From NCBI GenBank assembly GCA_014800535.1, contig JAAVFW010000019.1:1-50670 (forward strand): a stretch of 50,670 bases of DNA, in the 5' to 3' direction. Positions within the stretch are counted from its first letter, which is position 1. The number at the start of each line of letters is the position of its first letter. Origin of the DNA: Bacteroidales bacterium. Lineage in GTDB: Bacteria; Bacteroidota; Bacteroidia; Bacteroidales; Muribaculaceae. The notes beneath the pieces are model-generated. The model did not search any database. It saw nothing but the letters and a program-made list of their open reading frames with translations, and was not told where the DNA came from. This document shows, piece after piece, positions 8,062 through 16,760 of this stretch. Both the position numbers and the translations under genes were made by a program.

Positions 8062-9017
8062 AATCTGATGCAGCAGGGAGATGGGAAATAAAAATCTATA
8101 CTCCCGACAATCGAAAAGAGTGGGATGATTTTGTGCGCACATCAAGAAACGGCACATTCCTTTTCGAGCGTGGCTACATGGATTATCATTCCGACAGGTT
8201 TGAAGATTATTCATTAATGGCATATAGAGGAGGGGTCCTTTCCGGACTCCTCCCTGCCAATCTTTCCGATGGAGTATTGCAATCTCATGGGGGGCTGACT
8301 TATGGAGGATGGATAATGCCGAAGGGTAAGATTGACGGAGGAGATGAATTGATGTTGTGGCAGACATGGATGGAGTTTTGCCGGTTGCATACCATAAGAG
8401 AGATTGATTACAAACCTATGCCGTTTATCTACTGTGTCGAGCCGTCTGAGGAAGATTCATACCTTCTTTTCCGATTCGGTGCGGAAACGACAGAGGTTAA
8501 TCTTTCAAGCTGTGTAGACCTGCGTAATATGCGAGGTTTTAATAAAATGCAGAGGCGACACCTTAAAAAAGGGTTGTCGGAGGGTGTGAAGGTTTGGGAA
8601 ACCGACCGTGTGGATATTTTTATGAATATGATTGCGGAATGTCTTAGCGAGCGACATGATGCTTCCCCGGTTCATTCCATTGAAGAGATGATTCGTTTAA
8701 GAACCGCTTTTCCTGACAAGATACGATTCTTTGTCGGCGGTCGAGACAACAGAATAGAAGGAGGAGTCTGCATATATGAGACTTCCACTGTTGCTCATTG
8801 TCAATATATAGGTACCACTGAAAGCGGTCGGCAGATAAATGTGCTGAGTGTGATATTTGACGAACTTATCAATAGAGTGTTTTGCAACAAGAATTACTTT
8901 GATTTCGGCACATCGAATGAATCTAACGGAAGGATATTGAATAGCGGACTCTTACGCCATAAATTTTCGCTTGGCGGCGGAGGTGTGGCCTATCGACGTT
9001 TCCGTCTCCGACCATAA
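8049..9017 (+). CDS. FemAB-like GNAT family protein
   Basis: A 322-residue member of the GNAT/FemAB-related acetyltransferase superfamily (Acetyltransf_6 type). It has an N-terminal NGTFLFERGYMDYH element seen in this group and a C-terminal GNAT core with VGGRDNRIEGGVCIYE, HCQYIGTTESGRQINVLSVIF and YFDFGTSNESNGR. It starts inside the EnvC gene (13-bp overlap), so the two are translationally linked. FemAB relatives transfer amino acids to peptidoglycan precursors and others acetylate small molecules; this one's acceptor is unknown. Coupling to an envelope-hydrolase activator favours a cell-wall role (inference). Confidence 0.75.
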   Translation: MDKIESDAAGRWEIKIYTPDNRKEWDDFVRTSRNGTFLFERGYMDYHSDRFEDYSLMAYRGGVLSGLLPANLSDGVLQSHGGLTYGGWIMPKGKIDGGDELMLWQTWMEFCRLHTIREIDYKPMPFIYCVEPSEEDSYLLFRFGAETTEVNLSSCVDLRNMRGFNKMQRRHLKKGLSEGVKVWETDRVDIFMNMIAECLSERHDASPVHSIEEMIRLRTAFPDKIRFFVGGRDNRIEGGVCIYETSTVAHCQYIGTTESGRQINVLSVIFDELINRVFCNKNYFDFGTSNESNGRILNSGLLRHKFSLGGGGVAYRRFRLRP

Positions 9018-9076
9018 TTAGCCGCTACTTAACGCTGTGGAATCAAGCGTCAGACACTGGCAGTAGTGACGCTATT

Positions 9077-9088
9077 CATCGCGTTTAC
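9077..9088. repeat. 12-bp direct repeat, left of DUF3990 module
   Basis: CATCGCGTTTAC, exactly repeated at 10187-10198 in the same orientation. The two copies bracket the three-gene module at 9142-10089. Confidence 0.4.
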
Positions 9089-9141
9089 GCATTATCAGCT
9101 GTTTTGAAGGATATGTAACATTAAAGGTAAGTAAAATTAAG

Positions 9142-9372
9142 ATGGATACAGATAATGACACATACCGCAGGATTCATTTCGCTGTAATGGCGATTGAGAG
9201 CGGAGCGAAAAAATTGGGGATCTCCGGTAAGGAGATGCACGACCGATTGAGCAAACAGGGCTTAATCCATAACAGACTTATTAAAAGGTATGAGGAACTT
9301 CATACTCAAAGTCTTGATTGGGTTGCCGATGATATTTGTGAGACACTTCTAAACTGGGAGGCAGGATTATGA
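9142..9372 (+). CDS. DUF3791 protein, putative antitoxin A
   Basis: 76 residues with the DUF3791 pattern: FAVMAIESGAKKLGISGKEM near the start, then RLSKQGLI and the signature YEELHTQSLDWVADDI. It is mostly helical and cytoplasmic. Its stop overlaps the start of the DUF3990 gene by 4 bp (ATGA), typical for a coupled antitoxin-toxin pair. An antitoxin role is inferred from this arrangement, not shown by sequence. The gene lies between the conserved envelope operon and the T9SS operon, flanked by a 12-bp direct repeat, so it may be a recent insertion. Confidence 0.7.
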   Translation: MDTDNDTYRRIHFAVMAIESGAKKLGISGKEMHDRLSKQGLIHNRLIKRYEELHTQSLDWVADDICETLLNWEAGL

Positions 9373-9869
9373 TAACACTCTATCATGGTTCATACATAGC
9401 AGTCGCGTCGCCATTAGTAGGACTGGGTAGAAAAAAGGTTGACTTCGGTCAAGGTTTTTATCTCACTAATCTGTATGAACAAGCAAAAGCCTGGGCTGAA
9501 ACAATAGCTGAAAGAAAAGGTAGAAAAACTAAGCCTGTAGTATCGGCGTATACATTGGATTACTCGTCGGTAAAAAACTGTGGTTTTCGTGTCAGAGTCT
9601 TTGATTCATACGATCTCGAATGGCTTGAGTATGTGATAGGCTGTCGGCGTGGAGGTGAGATGCAGAAACAGTATGATGTAGTGGAGGGTGGTGTAGCAAA
9701 TGATAATGTAATCGATACCGTGGAGGACTACGAGAATGGTATTATCACTGCAGAACAGGCTCTCGGTCAGTTGCGTTATAAAAAAGTAAACCACCAGCTC
9801 TGCTTACTCAATCAAGAGATAATAGACAAGTTTTTGACATTCATAAATTCGGAGATTGTGCCGAAATAA
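9369..9869 (+). CDS. DUF3990 protein, putative ADP-ribosyltransferase-fold toxin
   Basis: 166 residues matching DUF3990, a family placed in the ADP-ribosyltransferase superfamily. The visible landmarks are LYHGS at residues 4-8 (His6), VDFGQGFYLT at about 24-33 (Tyr31), QAKAWAE, the YDVVEGGVANDNV segment near residue 103 and a conserved-type Gln in the NHQLCLLNQ stretch. These correspond to the His-Tyr-third-residue layout of ART enzymes, although the third catalytic residue is not certain. No signal peptide is present, so it would act inside the cell on a protein or nucleic acid using NAD+. It overlaps the upstream DUF3791 gene and is followed after 13 bp by a second DUF3791 gene. Toxin function is inference. 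Confidence 0.75.
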   Translation: MITLYHGSYIAVASPLVGLGRKKVDFGQGFYLTNLYEQAKAWAETIAERKGRKTKPVVSAYTLDYSSVKNCGFRVRVFDSYDLEWLEYVIGCRRGGEMQKQYDVVEGGVANDNVIDTVEDYENGIITAEQALGQLRYKKVNHQLCLLNQEIIDKFLTFINSEIVPK

Positions 9870-9882
9870 ATGATTATAACGT

Positions 9883-10089
9883 ATGAGAGACAATGTGTTA
9901 TGGCGCAAGCAAAGCCGAATAATAATGCTCTTGGCTGATACTCTGAAAATATCAGCTGAACGCGCTCTTGACCTTTATTACGGAACAAAAGTATATAAGC
10001 AGATGACATACCCGAAATATGGTCTTCAACTTATGAGCGATGATTATATTCTTGAGGAATTGATAAATGAACTGAGAGAGACACAATGA
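9883..10089 (+). CDS. DUF3791 protein, putative antitoxin B
   Basis: 68 residues resembling a second DUF3791 variant: IIMLLADTLKISAERALDLYY near the start, then YPKYGLQLMSDDYILEELINEL. It differs clearly from the 76-residue member at 9142, so this is not a simple duplication. It lies 13 bp behind the DUF3990 gene and completes the three-gene module. It could share antitoxin duty, set target specificity or act as a chaperone; none of these can be decided from the sequence. No terminator hairpin is obvious before 10195. Confidence 0.65.
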   Translation: MRDNVLWRKQSRIIMLLADTLKISAERALDLYYGTKVYKQMTYPKYGLQLMSDDYILEELINELRETQ

Positions 10090-10186
10090 CGATAGAATGA
10101 CTATAGAAATATCAGTCCGTTTTGCTGATATTTACCTACAGAAAAATAAAACAAGTCATTTAATTTTGTGACTTACATAGCCGTCG

Positions 10187-10198
10187 CATCGCGTTTAC
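10187..10198. repeat. 12-bp direct repeat, right of DUF3990 module
   Basis: Second copy of CATCGCGTTTAC (see 9077-9088). It overlaps the stop codon of the minus-strand glycosyltransferase gene (10195-10197). Confidence 0.4.
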
Positions 10199-11298
10199 TT
10201 GTGAGCGGTCCAGAACTGGAGGAAGAGGGGTGCCAAAAGTTTCACATCGTGATGAGTCTCGACAAGCCGACGCGCTTCAATAGAAATAGAAATTAGTTGG
10301 TCAGGATTATTGATTATCTTTTCCAAGCGGTCTTTCCAGCTATTGTCAAGAGGAGAAAGGGAGAGTATTGCTCCCCGGTCAGGTTCTCCGATAAATTGAT
10401 AATATTCCGGTTGAGCACCTGAGCCTGACAGCTTTCCGAGAGCCATTGTCTGCAAAGCATTAGTGGCAGGAGAGTAGGCATAGAGCTGGTCGAGCACGAT
10501 GTGTGATTCTGAAAGGAGTTTCAGATAGACAGACAGAGGTTGGTTTTCAACGATAACAGCTTCACATCGGTCGGGATATTGTTTTTCGAGGGCACGAGCG
10601 GTGTCGGCAAGAATCAGCGAACCTTTCTGTAGTTCCCGGAATCCGCCACGGCGGATTCCAACCATAATTTTCAATTTGCCGGATAAATCGGGAGTGGTAA
10701 ACTTAAGACTCTCAATATTGATAGGAAGAGGTATGTAGGTCAGTTTATCTTTAAGAATAGGTTCGGCAGCGATGAAATATTCGGGTAGGATTGCAATTCC
10801 TCCATTGACATTATCATATACATAGCGAGTATATTTTGCCAATTTAGGTGCAAGCCATTGTTTAATTTTTTCCGGATGAGACTCTGCAAAAGGAGTCGGA
10901 TTTGTACCGACAGAAATTTCAGAGAATCTGAAAACATTTTCGGCAGAGGCTTTAATGAAAAAATGATCGTCACCGGCAAGGGTCAGGAAGACAGAACGGT
11001 TATTTCTTTTGAGATAATCGAAAATGAATTTCAGTTTACCGGGTCGAAGATCGAAGAAGTCAGGATTTATAAGTTGCACGACATCATAACCACGCAATTT
11101 CGGGAGAAGTCTGATTATATCGGCAAGATAGCGGAACGAGCCAATCAGACCGGGTTTTCGTATCAGAGCGAAGTCTGCATCTGAACCGAGGTAAACGCCA
11201 CGGTCTGAAACCACATTGACGGTGTGGCCCAATTCTTTGAGTTGGGATGCAAGCGTGGCGTGGAGGTTGGAATAATCACCGAGAAAGAGAATCTTCAT
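10195..11298 (-). CDS. Glycosyltransferase, GT-B type
   Basis: 367 residues with a GT-B-like plan: N-terminal MKILFLGDYSNLHATLASQLKELGH (residues 1-25; nucleotide-fold start with a group-1 style acceptor half), a middle GGIAILPEYF segment, and a C-terminal donor half with KIMVGIRRGG, EKQYPDR, HIVLDQLYAYSPATNALQTMALGK and a final HHDVKLLAPLFLQFW. The Leu-Asp-Gln and Ala-Leu-Gly pieces match the donor-binding E-x7-E region only loosely. It starts 23 bp inside the DUF6056 gene and is the last gene of the T9SS operon. The acceptor is unknown; surface glycan synthesis is inferred. Confidence 0.75.
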   Translation of the reverse strand: MKILFLGDYSNLHATLASQLKELGHTVNVVSDRGVYLGSDADFALIRKPGLIGSFRYLADIIRLLPKLRGYDVVQLINPDFFDLRPGKLKFIFDYLKRNNRSVFLTLAGDDHFFIKASAENVFRFSEISVGTNPTPFAESHPEKIKQWLAPKLAKYTRYVYDNVNGGIAILPEYFIAAEPILKDKLTYIPLPINIESLKFTTPDLSGKLKIMVGIRRGGFRELQKGSLILADTARALEKQYPDRCEAVIVENQPLSVYLKLLSESHIVLDQLYAYSPATNALQTMALGKLSGSGAQPEYYQFIGEPDRGAILSLSPLDNSWKDRLEKIINNPDQLISISIEARRLVETHHDVKLLAPLFLQFWTAHK

Positions 11299-12802
11299 TG
11301 CTGAGCGAAATTTCCGGAATTATATATGGTCGGTCATTGACGTACCATCCGGCACGCCAGAAAGCGGTTGAGTCGATTAATAAATCACCCTGAGGAGATA
11401 GGTCGAGAATTTTGGGCGAGAGGGATTTTGAGAATTTTCCGAATCCAAGTTTTTTATAAAGTGTAAATACCGACGGGTGTTTCTTCGATTGAATCAGAAG
11501 CCATGAGTTGTCTGAAATCCTGACAAGTCGATTTATATCGGAATCCCGTGGAATTTTTCTGAGGGCATCGGGTAGGAGGTGAAGGTCGGGTGCCTGAGGA
11601 TTAACAGCCTGACGCTGACGGGAGAAGAAGATTGAATGATAGTTTAAATGTCGGAATTTAAATGAAAATAGAGAATCGGCAATAAAGACTCTTCCGTCGG
11701 TTGAAGAAGGATAGTCAGAATAGACGGCATGCTCGTATTTTTGCCGGATTGATGAGAGAGATTTTATTTGTGAAAAAACTACGCATGATGCGATCACCGT
11801 CAGAAAAAGCGCGGACAAGCTCGGAACTCTAATTTTTCCCAGAGACGGGATGCAGAGAACAAACAGAGCCATTGCAGCCGGTGTAGACATCCTCACACCT
11901 GATGAGAATTTAAAAACCAGACAAGTGAGCAGCGAAAGAATGACAAGAGAGATGAGAGGATAGAACGACTTCGGACGAGTGTATTGTCGGCTATAAATCC
12001 GGATGATGAAATAGATTGCGAGAGGAATGAGAGAGATAATCAGATATTCCATCTGATTTTGAAGAGGATTTTCGTGGGCATTCACATCCTCCATTCTCAC
12101 AAAATTACCGGGAGCGAGACAAAGAATCAATGTCCCGATTGCAAATGCCGGTCCCATAACCCATTGTGCCGGCGAGAGATGGAATTTTCTTACGCAAGCA
12201 TAACCTAACATCATCATGGCAACCGGAATTGAGAAAGTTTCGTTACATTCCCCTGCGATGAGAGAGAGAAGAGCCAATAGGATCAGTGAAGCCGGTTTGC
12301 GGGAAGAAGAAAAGAGGAAAAGTCGGATAGTGACGATGATGAGAAACCCTGTCCAGATATAATTAATCATCATCGGAGGATGAAAATCGTCCGGACGAAT
12401 CATAATTAAGAAGAGAGCCGACGCACTCCAGATTGTTGCGGCCGATGACTCAGAGATCTTTTTTCCTGCCAGCCTGAAGGAAGCAAAGATAAAGGCGATA
12501 TAGACAGCAGCGTTGCACAATGAGAAGACAGCAGCCGGGAGGAACGAACAGAAAATCTGGACGAGGATATGAACGACAAACCGACCGTTGACAGCCAGGT
12601 AATGATTACACTGGGATGTCAGCAGGTCGGTCAGATTTGTTATCGGTTGATTGGAAATTACATCCGGATCGGAAGAGACAAGAAACGTGTATCCGATAGC
12701 GTCTCCATACGGCATCTCAATAAATGAGAGAGTGAACGCCACAACTCCCAGCACTAAGAGGGGGAGGGTACACTTCCAATTTAAGAGAACCGGACGTTCC
12801 AT
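11276..12802 (-). CDS. Polytopic membrane protein, DUF6056 family
   Basis: 508 residues with about ten predicted membrane spans in the first ~340 residues and a soluble C-terminal domain. Conserved pieces shared with the 560-residue gene at 43163 are NGRFxVHxxVQ near residue 75, ExFSIPxxxxM near 190 and GTLxLxLxPGN near 225; the two are paralogues. The layout (multi-span membrane half plus soluble tail) resembles integral-membrane glycosyltransferases and glycan polymerases. It begins 4 bp after gldN and overlaps the next glycosyltransferase gene, so it is part of the T9SS transcription unit. Function unknown. Confidence 0.75.
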   Translation of the reverse strand: MERPVLLNWKCTLPLLVLGVVAFTLSFIEMPYGDAIGYTFLVSSDPDVISNQPITNLTDLLTSQCNHYLAVNGRFVVHILVQIFCSFLPAAVFSLCNAAVYIAFIFASFRLAGKKISESSAATIWSASALFLIMIRPDDFHPPMMINYIWTGFLIIVTIRLFLFSSSRKPASLILLALLSLIAGECNETFSIPVAMMMLGYACVRKFHLSPAQWVMGPAFAIGTLILCLAPGNFVRMEDVNAHENPLQNQMEYLIISLIPLAIYFIIRIYSRQYTRPKSFYPLISLVILSLLTCLVFKFSSGVRMSTPAAMALFVLCIPSLGKIRVPSLSALFLTVIASCVVFSQIKSLSSIRQKYEHAVYSDYPSSTDGRVFIADSLFSFKFRHLNYHSIFFSRQRQAVNPQAPDLHLLPDALRKIPRDSDINRLVRISDNSWLLIQSKKHPSVFTLYKKLGFGKFSKSLSPKILDLSPQGDLLIDSTAFWRAGWYVNDRPYIIPEISLSNEDSLSR

Positions 12803-12806
12803 TCAG

Positions 12807-13937
12807 TTATTTTTTTCTACGTCTTACGGATTTAGCAGCATTAGAGTTAGAAGAAGATGACGACGACGATTTAACCTTTGAAGAAGCCCTCTTTTTCGTA
12901 GTTTTACGGGCAGTACGGGTTGTAGTCGATTTTTTCGACGATTTGTCAGAGATGTTGACCACAGTGCGTTCAGGCAGAGTGTCGCCCTCAGCTTTCAATT
13001 TAGCCTCTTCAGCCTCGCGCTGTTTCTTCTCAAGATATTGCTCGCGTGTCGGCACCCAGAGATCCTTGCCGAACTCACGCAGCGAGCGGTCAATGCTGTC
13101 CTGAGCGCGTTTGAGATCGTCGGGATCCTCATAGAGCTGATTCATCGAGAGGTTTCTGAGGTTGCGGGTCTTATAGATCTCTCCCTCATACATTCCGAGA
13201 TTGAAATAATCATCAAGACTATACTGAGGGAGGTTATTATTGTCGTTGAGGAAGATATACTGTTGAGCCAGATAGGGGCGCAATTGGTCGAACTTAACCC
13301 AGAACATAGGGTATTTGGCCTCGCCTCCAAAGTCGCCTGAGCGGTTAAGGACCGGACAGATAGCCTCGACACGAGTCTTCATCTGATTGGTTCGGTTGTC
13401 GAACTCCCACTTTTCGATGATGTAATAGTTCATCACCTGACCGGTGGGCACATCGGCCTCTTCAATCACATATTTGCGGTTCTTTTCAGAGCCTCCGGAC
13501 TCAGTTGCATAGATTCCGAAGCGGTCGAGCATCTCGCCGATATTGATTTTATATTGGTCGGTGAAGACTTCGCGTCCGTCGAGATATTCGTAGGCGGGGA
13601 CTTTGCCGTCGACTACAAGACCGAGAATGATGCGGAACAGGTTCTGCTGTCCGTCAATCACATCTTCCGGGAAATATAGCGGAGTGTTGGCATCTTTGTT
13701 GAGGTCAATCTGGCGATAAATCTGGCGCATGTAAGCCAGATCGGCATCATGGGGTTCTTTCGATTCAAAAAATCCCTGCATGCGTTCGCTGACCTGGGGA
13801 CCGTTGGCCTCCTCTTTATTTTTTCTTTCGCGCTCAGATCTTTTTCTCACAACGCCGCCCGACTCCACCTGAGCGAGGGCACCGGCTGCCAGAGCAGCCA
13901 TTGTGAGAAGAGGGATAAGTCTGCGGATAACCTTCAT
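12807..13937 (-). CDS. gldN: Type IX secretion component GldN
   Basis: 376 residues counted from the ATG at 13937, chosen because it opens a signal peptide (MKVIRRLIPLLTMAALAAG, cleavage near ALAQ). The longer frame to 14027 would run into gldM. The GldN/PorN core follows, including the SLREFGKDLWVPTREQYLEKK stretch near the end. GldN forms the periplasmic ring with the lipoprotein GldK and contacts the GldLM motor. The C-terminus after about residue 320 is a Ser/Lys/Arg-rich disordered tail (poly-Ser, ending RRRKK), longer than I would expect. It is last of the gldKLMN set. Confidence 0.92.
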   Translation of the reverse strand: MKVIRRLIPLLTMAALAAGALAQVESGGVVRKRSERERKNKEEANGPQVSERMQGFFESKEPHDADLAYMRQIYRQIDLNKDANTPLYFPEDVIDGQQNLFRIILGLVVDGKVPAYEYLDGREVFTDQYKINIGEMLDRFGIYATESGGSEKNRKYVIEEADVPTGQVMNYYIIEKWEFDNRTNQMKTRVEAICPVLNRSGDFGGEAKYPMFWVKFDQLRPYLAQQYIFLNDNNNLPQYSLDDYFNLGMYEGEIYKTRNLRNLSMNQLYEDPDDLKRAQDSIDRSLREFGKDLWVPTREQYLEKKQREAEEAKLKAEGDTLPERTVVNISDKSSKKSTTTRTARKTTKKRASSKVKSSSSSSSNSNAAKSVRRRKK

Positions 13938-13980
13938 TTTATTTGTTGTGTTATTTTTTACGGAGTTAAGAGAAAAAAGA

Positions 13981-15552
13981 TTAATTGAGAGCGACTTCCA
14001 TCGGTGAAATGTCGCGTGTAACGCCATCCGGACCTTTAGCTTTTACGTTTGAGATGAAGAAGCTTTTGCCCGGTTTGAGACGTTTAAACTGTTCTTTCTG
14101 ACGGGATGAGAACTGCGAGCCGCTTGAATTTTCAGGCATAGCGTTGCCCATTGAGTCGAAGGAGATTGTCGAGAAGGAGACAACGGAGTAGGTCACGTTG
14201 AGAATGTCATCATCGATTGCAGCTCCAAGACCGTCGGCAGCCATAAGAGCGGCTTTAGAGATTCTTTTAGGCGACCCCTTGTAATGAGTCACTGCACCGT
14301 TGGCATCTCTGACAGCGATATAAGGGGAGGGGTCAGGCAGCTTACGCACTCTGAATTTCATTGAGCCCACACTCTGTCGGCGACCGTCAAGTTCAGCCGT
14401 TACGGAAATCTCAGCTTCCGAGCCGGGTTTGCCGGGGTGAGCCACCCAAAGGTCGCCCTTACGGGTCAGTGTGCCGTTTGACATTGATGCCGATATTGCC
14501 GACATCGGCACTCCGGGCACAGAAATGCTTATCGGGTTGTCAATTCCGGCATAGAGCACATTCATCATTGTCGGCGAAATAGTGGCCATGGGTTCAATTA
14601 CGGTGTAAGACGACTTGAACGGACGTTTGTCAATTGTTCCGTCGCCACGAGTCACCTGAATATAACCTGAAAAATCGTGAGTGCCTATGGCTGTCGGCAC
14701 AAACTCATAAAGACCGTTGGGGTTGCTGAGTTTTGAGCCGTTGACGAAAATCTCCGGACGCTGAGTGGTGTCAATTGCTGCAAGCACGATATTAGCCGAG
14801 TATTTTCCACCGCGGATAATCATGTTTGAATTCGGAATCACGTATGCGTTCAGTTCGTTGACACGCACATCGCCTATGTCGACATTAGTAATCAGCGAGC
14901 TCATGGCTTCCGATTCTGCCTGACGAATGTCGCTCTGGAGTTTAGTGAGCAGAGTGACGGCGGCGATTGCCGGCATATTGTCAAACATCTTCTCTTCCCA
15001 CGTTGTCAGACCGACTGTTCCGGGCGTGTTTGCAACTTTAGTCGACAGAAGGTCGACAACCACTTTGCGGCGGTCCGGATCGGAAATCAGAGAAGCGGAA
15101 AGCTCGCGGAATTTGTCGACTTTCTCTCTCAGAGCCTTTCCTTTAGCTGTGGTCGGGTTAAGCATGGTCACCGAAGACGCCTCAAGGTCATCAAGGTTCT
15201 TGATATTATTGTAATCGCCGTTATTTCCGTCGGCTTTCTTGGCAATCTCAGTTTTGAGTTGCTCGATTTCATTATATAGTTCGGTCGAAGAGGAGTGAAG
15301 GAGCTGTCCTTTCTTAAACCATGGCCCGACCTTGGCAGGATTCTGTTCGTTGAGGTTGGAAAGATATGTAAACTGAAGCCTGTTCTTATCGGTCATGTTG
15401 AGATTGGTGCGCTGGAGAGAGCCCTGCACCTGACTGAATCCGTTCAGCACATCGCTCGAAACGTTCAATGCGAGCATCGCGGTCAGGACGATATACATCA
15501 GGTTTATCATCCTCTGACGCGGCGACATACGCGCAACATTATTTCCTGCCAT
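13981..15552 (-). CDS. gldM: Type IX secretion/gliding motor protein GldM
   Basis: 523 residues, the usual GldM/PorM size. It has an N-terminal cytoplasmic stub and a single membrane helix within RMINLMYIVLTAMLALNVSSDVL (about 14-36), then a large periplasmic part built in known homologues of one helical and three Ig-like domains. The single helix packs into the five-helix-bundle-like GldL channel; together they use the proton gradient to drive T9SS transport. It lies 55 bp behind gldL and 43 bp ahead of gldN. Confidence 0.95.
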   Translation of the reverse strand: MAGNNVARMSPRQRMINLMYIVLTAMLALNVSSDVLNGFSQVQGSLQRTNLNMTDKNRLQFTYLSNLNEQNPAKVGPWFKKGQLLHSSSTELYNEIEQLKTEIAKKADGNNGDYNNIKNLDDLEASSVTMLNPTTAKGKALREKVDKFRELSASLISDPDRRKVVVDLLSTKVANTPGTVGLTTWEEKMFDNMPAIAAVTLLTKLQSDIRQAESEAMSSLITNVDIGDVRVNELNAYVIPNSNMIIRGGKYSANIVLAAIDTTQRPEIFVNGSKLSNPNGLYEFVPTAIGTHDFSGYIQVTRGDGTIDKRPFKSSYTVIEPMATISPTMMNVLYAGIDNPISISVPGVPMSAISASMSNGTLTRKGDLWVAHPGKPGSEAEISVTAELDGRRQSVGSMKFRVRKLPDPSPYIAVRDANGAVTHYKGSPKRISKAALMAADGLGAAIDDDILNVTYSVVSFSTISFDSMGNAMPENSSGSQFSSRQKEQFKRLKPGKSFFISNVKAKGPDGVTRDISPMEVALN

Positions 15553-15607
15553 AAATTATTGATATCTATAAATTATTCTCAGCAGAATGTGAGAAATGTG
15601 TGTGAAG

Positions 15608-16744
15608 TTAATCGTGGTCAGCAAATGGGTTTGTCTGCTGAGTGTTGGCACCGCCACCCATCATCGGGTTTGAAAGATTAATGGTCATTGCCGTAATCAT
15701 CTTTTCGTAAACCTGATTGAGCTGTTTCATATAGCGAGCCATCTTCTCAGTCTCCTCACAATAGCGAGAGGATTCATTGGCTGATTTTTCATACATATCG
15801 CGAATATCTTTCAGACCACGGTTTACACGGTCGATAGATTCAAGCTGAGAAGAGATGCTCTTGAGCTGAATTTCGTAGATCGTGTTCAGACCTCCGATGT
15901 TGCGGTTAAGGTCTTCAAGACGGTCGACATAACCTGCCGACGATGCAGAGACAGACTCAGAATTGTCGGTAATAGCCTTATAAGAATTGAGAAGCACCTC
16001 GCTGACGGAATTAAGCGACTCCGTTGTCTGCTGAAGTCTTGTCATCTGGTCGGCGATGCCCGACATCGAGTCGAGATAATTCTTAGTTACATCGGCAAGT
16101 TCCGCCATCTTTGAAATCTGTTCGGAAGCTTCGGCAAGACGGTTGACAGAAGCCTGAATTGACTCCTGCTGTTCATCAGTCAGAGAAAGAGCTGACGAAG
16201 CAAGAGCGACATCACCCTGAAGAGTGTTTACGCCACCACCGACAAAGCCGCCACCGCTGACAACGCCACCATCACCACCGCTGACAACGTTGCCGTTGCC
16301 ACCACCGACAAAACCGCCGCCACCGACAACGCCACCACCGATAATTGTTGTGCCGCCTGACGACACTGTTGAGTCAAAAGAACCGTCGACACTTCCGGCT
16401 CCGGCTGCATTCCCGCTGCCACCGGCAATTATGATTCCGCTGCCACCGCCACCTGCAAGGTCCGGACGATCCTCAGGATTATGAGAATCGAGAACCGGGA
16501 AAACATCTTCCCAGGCATACTCCTTCGGCGGACGGTCAAATGCTGTCAGGATGAACATGGCGATTTCCGTGCCCATACCGATACATAGCAAAGTCGAACC
16601 TCCGGGGAGATGGAGAATCTTAAACAGCGCACCCCAGATTACAATGGCGGCACCGATAGAATATGCAAAGTTGAAGAATCTCTGTCCCTTTTCTCCGTGG
16701 AGGAGGCGTTCGATTCCGTTTGTGTATTTACCTAATTTACCCAT
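15608..16744 (-). CDS. gldL: Type IX secretion/gliding motor protein GldL, with Gly-rich insert
   Basis: 378 residues from the ATG at 16744 (MGKLGKY); the longer frame to 16843 overlaps gldK. Two membrane helices lie at about 23-46 and 50-69, with the expected buried acidic residue of the proton channel at Glu60 (GMGTEIAMF). A conserved KEYAWEDVFPVLD piece follows. Residues 97-171 are an unusual Gly/Val/Ser-rich low-complexity insert with repeats of GGGxVVGG- and GGGFVGGG-type units. The C-terminal half (about 185-365) is a coiled coil, cytoplasmic in GldL/PorL. It forms the motor with GldM. Confidence 0.93.
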   Translation of the reverse strand: MGKLGKYTNGIERLLHGEKGQRFFNFAYSIGAAIVIWGALFKILHLPGGSTLLCIGMGTEIAMFILTAFDRPPKEYAWEDVFPVLDSHNPEDRPDLAGGGGSGIIIAGGSGNAAGAGSVDGSFDSTVSSGGTTIIGGGVVGGGGFVGGGNGNVVSGGDGGVVSGGGFVGGGVNTLQGDVALASSALSLTDEQQESIQASVNRLAEASEQISKMAELADVTKNYLDSMSGIADQMTRLQQTTESLNSVSEVLLNSYKAITDNSESVSASSAGYVDRLEDLNRNIGGLNTIYEIQLKSISSQLESIDRVNRGLKDIRDMYEKSANESSRYCEETEKMARYMKQLNQVYEKMITAMTINLSNPMMGGGANTQQTNPFADHD

Positions 16745-16760
16745 GATTGGAAAAAGAGTA

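Noticed and set aside
13938..14027. Longer N-terminus for gldN
   Set aside because: It would overlap gldM and place 30 extra residues ahead of a clear signal peptide beginning at 13937.
16224..16484. Pro/Thr-rich plus-strand frame and Val/Ala-rich minus frame across gldL
   Set aside because: Both are shadows of the Gly-rich coding repeat of gldL; their composition follows from reading GGN codons in other frames.
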